Part shown: positions 14,549 to 18,725 of the stretch, piece by piece | How positions within the stretch are numbered: the stretch's first letter is position 1 | Layout: every line of letters begins with the position of its first letter | Assembly: GCA_937944075.1 (NCBI GenBank) | Contig: CALDZZ010000203.1 | Location: 1 to 18,725, forward strand | Length of the DNA stretch: 18,725 nt | Direction: 5' to 3' | From: an uncultured Rhizobiaceae group bacterium | GTDB lineage: Bacteria; Pseudomonadota; Alphaproteobacteria; Rhizobiales; Rhizobiaceae | The notes under the pieces: model-generated | Told to the model about the DNA's origin: nothing | Databases searched by the model: none | What the model saw: the letters and a program-made list of their open reading frames with translations, nothing else | Position numbers and translations under genes: made by a program

Positions 14549-15532
14549 ATGCCTGTACCCGCACCAAACCTGTATCCGGATTTCAATACCATAAGGCTTT
14601 CGCATGTTTGTCTGAATGTGAAGGATTTGAACATTTCAAAAACCTTCTACACGGACATCATAGGCCTTCAGGTAACGGATGAGAGTGATACGCATGTCTA
14701 TCTCCGTGCCATGGAAGAGCGTGGCCATCACTGCATTATTCTGCAAAAATCTGATCAGCCTGGAACGGTTGAAGTCATGGGCTTTAAAACCTTTGATGAG
14801 GATGATCTTGATAAGGCCAAGGCATATTTCAAGAACAAGGGCAGGCCCACACAGTGGATTGACCGTCCGTTTCAGGGCAAGACCTTGCTGACCGCAGACA
14901 ACATGGGAATACCGCTTGAGTTTTATCACAAGATGGATCGCCTAGAACCCATTCATCAGAAGTATGCTCTCTATAAAGGGGTAAAACCGCTTCGCATTGA
15001 TCACTTCAACTGCTTTTCCAGTGATGTGGATGCATCCGTTGAATTTTACAGTGATTTTGGTTTTCGGGTAACGGAATATACCGAGGACGAAGACAGTAAA
15101 AAACTTTGGGCTGCATGGATGCATCGCAAGGGTGGTGTACACGACATGGCTTTCACAAACGGCAACGGCCCACGCCTGCACCATGTTGCATTTTGGGTGC
15201 CAACCCCTCTGAACATCATTGATCTGCTGGATTTGATGGCAACCACAGGTCATGTTGATAACATTGAACGTGGCCCTGGTCGTCATGGCATTTCAAACGC
15301 GTTCTTTCTGTATATTCTTGATCCGGATGGTCATCGGATAGAAATTTATTGCTCAGACTATCAAACGGTTGACCCTGATATGGAGCCGATCAAATGGGAC
15401 TTGCAGGACCCTCAACGTCAAACGCTATGGGGTGCACCTGCGCCTGAGAGCTGGTTCAAGAATGGATCGAGATTTGTGGGTGTGGAAACCAAAGATTCCA
15501 GTATCAAGGCAAGTCCGATTATTGCACCATAG
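14549..15532 (+). CDS. hpaD: 3,4-dihydroxyphenylacetate 2,3-dioxygenase, type I extradiol (VOC fold)
   Basis: Ring-cleaving extradiol dioxygenase that opens homoprotocatechuate to CHMS. The 327-residue protein has two VOC-type halves: residues from about 15 (LSHVCLNVKDL) and from about 149 (LRIDHFNCFSSDV). The metal ligands are His152, His211 (in RLHHVAFW) and Glu265 (in HRIEIY), near-identical in spacing to His155/His214/Glu267 of Brevibacterium fuscum HPCD. The second-sphere acid His200 of that enzyme corresponds to His197 in GGVHDMAF. The metal may be Fe(II) or Mn(II); close relatives use either, and sequence alone does not tell. This differs from E. coli HpaD, which is of the unrelated LigB type. 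AAGGAG precedes the start by 9 bases. The next gene begins 34 bases later. Confidence 0.94.
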   Translation: MPVPAPNLYPDFNTIRLSHVCLNVKDLNISKTFYTDIIGLQVTDESDTHVYLRAMEERGHHCIILQKSDQPGTVEVMGFKTFDEDDLDKAKAYFKNKGRPTQWIDRPFQGKTLLTADNMGIPLEFYHKMDRLEPIHQKYALYKGVKPLRIDHFNCFSSDVDASVEFYSDFGFRVTEYTEDEDSKKLWAAWMHRKGGVHDMAFTNGNGPRLHHVAFWVPTPLNIIDLLDLMATTGHVDNIERGPGRHGISNAFFLYILDPDGHRIEIYCSDYQTVDPDMEPIKWDLQDPQRQTLWGAPAPESWFKNGSRFVGVETKDSSIKASPIIAP

Positions 15533-15566
15533 TCTGGTTGAGACTACTAAATGAAAGACGGATAAT

Positions 15567-16964
15567 ATGGACTGGGACGAATTTGCCGATTGGGGGCAGC
15601 ACATCTCGAAATGGGGCGCTGAGTACCACAAGTCCTTGAGGGAGTTGCCTGTACGGGCGCAGACAGGTCCAGGTGAAGTTGCCAGTCAATTGCCGGAATC
15701 ACCACCTGAAATTCCGGAAGACATGAAGGTCATTCTGAATGATTTTGAAACCATCATCATGCCCGGCATGACCCATTGGCAGCACCCTCGTTTCTTTGCC
15801 TATTTCCCTGCCAATGCGGCACCACCTTCAATGCTGGCAGAAATGCTAGTAACGACCGTTGCAGCTCAATGCATGCTTTGGCAAACCTCACCAGCAGCAA
15901 CTGAAGTTGAAATCGTAATGATTGACTGGTTGCGTCAGGCATTGACTTTGCCCAAAAAGTTTTCGGGTGTTATCCAGGACAGTGCTTCTTCCGCTACACT
16001 TTCTGCTGTCTTAACAATGCGCGAACGTGCGACCGGATACACGGGTAACAAGGATGGACTTTCCTCAAAAGGCGCCTTGCGGATATATTGTTCCGACCAA
16101 GTACATTCTTCCATAGACAGGGCTTGTTGGGTGGCAGGAATAGGCCAGGATAATCTGGTCAAAATTCCAACAGTGGGAGCAAACCATGCTGTAGATGTAT
16201 CTGCCATGAAACAGGCAATCGAGGATGATCTAAAAAAAGGATATGTGCCCGCAGGCATTATTGCGATTACCGGAGGAACTGGAGTTGGAGCAAGCGATAA
16301 TCTCGCTCCGCTTGTTAAACTTGCTAAAGAGTATGACCTCTATACTCATTTGGACGCGGCGTGGGCAGGGGCAGCCATGATTTGTCCAGAGTTTCACAAG
16401 ACTTTTTGGCATGGTGTCGATGGGTTTGACAGTATTGTTTTCAATCCCCACAAATGGCTTGGTGCGCAATTTGATTGCTCGGTTCAATTTTTGAAAGACC
16501 CGGCAGCCCAATTGAACACGCTGAAAATTGAGCCGGAATATCTCAAGACTTCAGGTGCTGACGTCACCAATTTTTCAGAATGGACCATCCCGCTTGGACG
16601 TCGCTTCAGAGCGCTTAAAATATGGTTTCTCATCCGCTCCTATGGGTTGGATGGCTTGCGTCTCAGGATTAGAAATCATGTCAAATGGGCACACGAACTT
16701 TGTGAAAAATTGAGAAATACAAACGAGATTGAGGTTGTGACGGAACCAATCCTGAGTCTGTTTTCATTCCGTTGTGCAGGCGACGATGAAAGACAGCAGC
16801 GGCTGGTTGATGCCATCAATGATGATGGTCGCATATACCTCACGCAGGGCATGTTCGAAAGGCAAAAAATTATTCGTTTTCAAGTAGGCCAATTTGAGAC
16901 AACGCGAGAAGACGTCATGATGGCACATACAGTTATTAGAGAAATAATGGAGACACTAAAATGA
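15567..16964 (+). CDS. Aromatic L-amino acid decarboxylase (group II, PLP-dependent)
   Basis: A group II PLP decarboxylase of 465 residues, related to animal DOPA decarboxylase and bacterial tyrosine/DOPA decarboxylases. Key residues by comparison with human DDC: His180 (His192, in SDQVHSS), Asp263 (Asp271, in HLDAAW), PLP Lys296 (Lys303, in NPHKW) and the loop Tyr325 (Tyr332, in EPEYLK). Both His180 and Tyr325 are the decarboxylase forms; Asn or Phe there marks aldehyde synthases in insects or plants. The expected reaction is tyrosine, DOPA, phenylalanine or tryptophan to the amine plus CO2. Lying between hpaD and hpaG, with its stop overlapping hpaG by ATGA, it is probably part of the pathway: DOPA to dopamine, then by deamination and oxidation to homoprotocatechuate. 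The substrate is inferred from context. The deaminating and oxidising enzymes are not seen nearby. Confidence 0.88.
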   Translation: MDWDEFADWGQHISKWGAEYHKSLRELPVRAQTGPGEVASQLPESPPEIPEDMKVILNDFETIIMPGMTHWQHPRFFAYFPANAAPPSMLAEMLVTTVAAQCMLWQTSPAATEVEIVMIDWLRQALTLPKKFSGVIQDSASSATLSAVLTMRERATGYTGNKDGLSSKGALRIYCSDQVHSSIDRACWVAGIGQDNLVKIPTVGANHAVDVSAMKQAIEDDLKKGYVPAGIIAITGGTGVGASDNLAPLVKLAKEYDLYTHLDAAWAGAAMICPEFHKTFWHGVDGFDSIVFNPHKWLGAQFDCSVQFLKDPAAQLNTLKIEPEYLKTSGADVTNFSEWTIPLGRRFRALKIWFLIRSYGLDGLRLRIRNHVKWAHELCEKLRNTNEIEVVTEPILSLFSFRCAGDDERQQRLVDAINDDGRIYLTQGMFERQKIIRFQVGQFETTREDVMMAHTVIREIMETLK

Positions 16965-17815
16965 AGTTTGCGACTTTCTCATCAGATGGAGCGTCTTCTT
17001 ATGGTGCCGTTACGGATAATGGTATGATTGAACTGGGATCACAATTTCCGCATTGGCCTACGTTGCTGGATGTCATACAAGGGGAGGGGCTTGATCAACT
17101 TGAAGAGATTGCAAAGGACAAGCCAGTAACCCATGCCGATTTCCAATATGAAATGGTCATGCCAAATGCTCCGCGTATCTTGTGTGTGGGCGTCAATTTC
17201 CCGGATCGTAATGCAGAATACAAGGATGGTAGCGAACAACCAAAATATATGTCGCTATTTCCCCGGTTCGCCAGTGGCTTTACCGGTCATGATCGCCCTC
17301 TAATCCGCCCACCTGAAAATCATACACTGGATTATGAAGGTGAGGTTGCAGTGGTCATCGGTAAGACGGGGCGGCGCATTTCCCAGAAAGATGCCTACAA
17401 ACACATTGCAGCTTTGACAATTTGCAATGAAGGAACAATTCGCGATTGGGTTCGCCATGCCAAATTTAATGTAACCCAGGGCAAAAACTGGGATAAGTCC
17501 GCAGCCCTTGGCCCCTGGCTTGTGCCTTTCAAGAAAGCAAGCCAGTTGGATGATGCACGCATCATTACACGGGTAAACGGAGAAGTCCGGCAGGATGATG
17601 TATTAAGCAGAATGATGTTCCCGGTTAGGCGAGAAATTGAATATATTTCCACCTTCATGACACTCAATCCAGGCGATATCATTATTACCGGAACACCCAC
17701 TGGAGCGGGCGCCCGATTTGATCCGCCACGCTATCTGGTACCAGGGGATGTTGTAGAGGTGGAAGTGAATGGCATCGGCACGTTGCGCAACCATGTTGAG
17801 GATGAGGTTCTATGA
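16961..17815 (+). CDS. hpaG: FAH-family OPET decarboxylase/HHDD isomerase (single-domain HpaG)
   Basis: A single FAH-fold enzyme of 284 residues. In the homoprotocatechuate pathway HpaG decarboxylates 5-oxopent-3-ene-1,2,5-tricarboxylate and isomerises the product to the substrate of HpaH. The metal ligands are Glu126 and Glu128 in DYEGEVAVVIG; the third, usually Asp in an NDV motif, falls on Glu157 in CNEGTIRDW, a variant I recall from many alphaproteobacterial and Burkholderia FAH proteins. ITGTPTGAG near residue 246 is the usual FAH signature. E. coli HpaG has two such domains (429 residues) and Pseudomonas aeruginosa splits them into HpaG1 and HpaG2; here only one domain is present, so it either does both steps or a partner lies elsewhere. 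It overlaps its neighbours on both sides by ATGA. The fold is certain; the exact reaction rests on the operon. Confidence 0.82.
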   Translation: MKFATFSSDGASSYGAVTDNGMIELGSQFPHWPTLLDVIQGEGLDQLEEIAKDKPVTHADFQYEMVMPNAPRILCVGVNFPDRNAEYKDGSEQPKYMSLFPRFASGFTGHDRPLIRPPENHTLDYEGEVAVVIGKTGRRISQKDAYKHIAALTICNEGTIRDWVRHAKFNVTQGKNWDKSAALGPWLVPFKKASQLDDARIITRVNGEVRQDDVLSRMMFPVRREIEYISTFMTLNPGDIIITGTPTGAGARFDPPRYLVPGDVVEVEVNGIGTLRNHVEDEVL

Positions 17816-18612
17816 CCCCTCAAGAGCACAAAAAGGCAGCACAGGATCTATTGAACGCAGAAAATACTGGTGAGCAAATAGGCCTTTTGACGCGCATACA
17901 CCCGGAAATGGGAATGGATGATGCCTATGCGATACAAAATGAAATTTACAAGCAAAAGCTTGCCCAGGGGCGCAGGGTGATTGGTTGGAAAATCGGGCTG
18001 ACCTCGAAAGCCATGCAATATGCGCTCAACATTGATATCCCGGACAGTGGGATTTTGTTTGATGACATGTTGTTTGAAAATGGTTGCACTGTGCCAAAGG
18101 GCAGGTTCATTCAACCACGAATAGAAGCTGAAATAGCCTTCGTTATGAAAGAGCCTCTCGAAGGAGAAGGGTTAACACGCCAAGACATTATCAAGGCCAC
18201 AGACTGTGTTTGCCCTTCAATTGAGATCCTCGATACTCGTATTGTCAGGGTTGATCCTGAAACCGGCATGACGCGAAAGATCTTTGATACCATCAGTGAT
18301 AATGCAGCTAATGCCGGTATTATATTGGGTAAGGAAAGGCATGCGATTGATGACCATGATCTTCGCTGGGTTGGAGCAATCACATCCCGCAATGATGAAG
18401 TCGAAGAAACCGGCCTGGGCGCAGGTGTCTTGAATGACCCTGTAGAAAGTGTGCTTTGGCTTGCTCAAAGAATGGCTCAATATGGTCAGCGCATTGAACC
18501 AGGACATATCATCTTGTCTGGAAGTTTCATACGCCCTGTAGAATGCCAGTCTGGCGCAAATATCCATGCGGATTTTGGTGCTTTCGGAAGTGTGGATATT
18601 TCTTTTTCATAA
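17812..18612 (+). CDS. hpaH: 2-oxo-hept-4-ene-1,7-dioate hydratase
   Basis: Adds water to 2-oxohept-4-ene-1,7-dioate to give 4-hydroxy-2-oxoheptanedioate, the substrate of the HpaI aldolase. The 266-residue length is that of HpaH (267 in E. coli). The Mg ligands Glu105, Glu107 (in RIEAEIAFVM) and Glu138 (in SIEILDTR) match the Glu106/108/139 set of the hydratase family within one residue. GWKIGLTSKAMQ and ILSGSFIRPVE are further HpaH/MhpD signatures. It starts inside the end of hpaG (ATGA overlap) and closes the visible operon. No hpaI follows directly; after 93 bases another reading frame may begin. The enzyme does not decide between 3-, 4- and 3,4-hydroxyphenylacetate as growth substrate, since all 3,4-dihydroxy routes pass through it. 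Confidence 0.94.
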   Translation: MTPQEHKKAAQDLLNAENTGEQIGLLTRIHPEMGMDDAYAIQNEIYKQKLAQGRRVIGWKIGLTSKAMQYALNIDIPDSGILFDDMLFENGCTVPKGRFIQPRIEAEIAFVMKEPLEGEGLTRQDIIKATDCVCPSIEILDTRIVRVDPETGMTRKIFDTISDNAANAGIILGKERHAIDDHDLRWVGAITSRNDEVEETGLGAGVLNDPVESVLWLAQRMAQYGQRIEPGHIILSGSFIRPVECQSGANIHADFGAFGSVDISFS

Positions 18613-18705
18613 GATAGTCACAAAAATTATTTTATCGAACCTGATTACTTATCAATTCAACCAGATTATTTTTAAACTAAGTGACAATGTCACTGAGGTC
18701 TTTTC
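18613..18705. other. Intergenic region after hpaH, AT-rich
   Basis: Ninety-three bases with no reading frame. No clear GC-rich terminator for the hpa operon is seen. TTATCA (18649-18654) and TAAACT (18673-18678) are spaced by 18 bases and could be a weak promoter for the gene starting at 18706. Confidence 0.35.
18680..18694. promoter_or_regulatory. Palindrome AGTGAC-N3-GTCACT before the last gene
   Basis: Perfect 6-base arms around AAT end exactly where the GAGG ribosome-binding site (18695-18698) begins. It may be an operator near the transcription start, or a leader hairpin that could shade the ribosome site. No owner can be named. Confidence 0.4.
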
Positions 18706-18725
18706 ATGAAGGTGACAGGACTTGT
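18706..18725 (+). CDS. Probable start of a next gene (cut by window edge)
   Basis: ATG at 18706 follows GAGG with 7 bases between, an ideal spacing, and the frame reads MKVTGL to the edge. Only six full codons are visible, so no family can be proposed. By pathway logic hpaI, a transporter or an aldehyde dehydrogenase would be welcome here, but nothing in the sequence shows which. Confidence 0.4.

Noticed and set aside
16452..16600. Possible aldehyde-synthase switch in the decarboxylase: a Phe in TNFSEW looked like a replacement of a catalytic Tyr.
   Set aside because: Counting from the PLP lysine, the catalytic Tyr332 of human DDC lies in DPTYLK, 29 residues after Lys303. The equivalent here is Tyr325 in EPEYLK, 29 residues after Lys296, and it is intact. 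His180 is also the decarboxylase form. So the enzyme should be a normal decarboxylase.

Overview
The window is dense chromosomal DNA from a Gram-negative bacterium, most likely an alphaproteobacterium of moderate GC. The basis is the look of the UxaC C-terminus, the homogentisate-cluster proteins and the FAH-family proteins (inference from remembered sequence style, not a search). Nearly every base is coding, spacers are short, and stop/start overlaps are common. I see no rRNA, tRNA, insertion sequence, CRISPR array or phage gene. The content is catabolic: four blocks of sugar-acid and aromatic-acid degradation.

Block 1 (1-3204, + strand) is the end of a hexuronate operon, uxaC (cut by the left edge)-uxuA-uxuB. 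It takes glucuronate through fructuronate and mannonate to 2-keto-3-deoxygluconate. Block 2 (3229-5490, - strand) pairs a class III aminotransferase with an MBL-fold hydrolase of unknown substrate. Its upstream region carries three perfect inverted repeats. 

Block 3 (5706-12075) is a homogentisate block: a MarR-family regulator divergent from hmgA, then fahA, an unusual MBL-fold protein, a class A flavoprotein monooxygenase, a 69-residue DUF2783-like protein, and maiA. HmgA, MaiA and FahA take homogentisate to fumarate and acetoacetate. The monooxygenase plus small protein resembles the two-component 3-hydroxyphenylacetate 6-hydroxylase (MhaAB) and probably makes the homogentisate. The MBL protein keeps one metal site and has lost all three residues specific to the second.

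Block 4 (12089-18612) is a homoprotocatechuate (3,4-dihydroxyphenylacetate) meta-cleavage block. An HpaR/HpcR-type MarR regulator is divergent from hpaF-hpaE-hpaD-aromatic amino acid decarboxylase-hpaG-hpaH. The intergenic region has a good sigma-70-like promoter overlapped by a large inverted repeat, a likely regulator site. HpaD is the VOC-type (type I) extradiol enzyme rather than the LigB type of E. coli. The decarboxylase inside the operon suggests that DOPA or tyrosine is fed in through an amine. No hpaB/hpaC, hpaI, amine oxidase or aldehyde dehydrogenase for that route is visible. A new reading frame appears to start at 18706, at the right edge.

Taken together, the window looks like a peripheral aromatics hub joining two hydroxyphenylacetate routes (via homogentisate and via homoprotocatechuate) next to a hexuronate operon. 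The least explained parts are the remodelled MBL protein, the small partner of the monooxygenase, and the decarboxylase built into the hpa operon.
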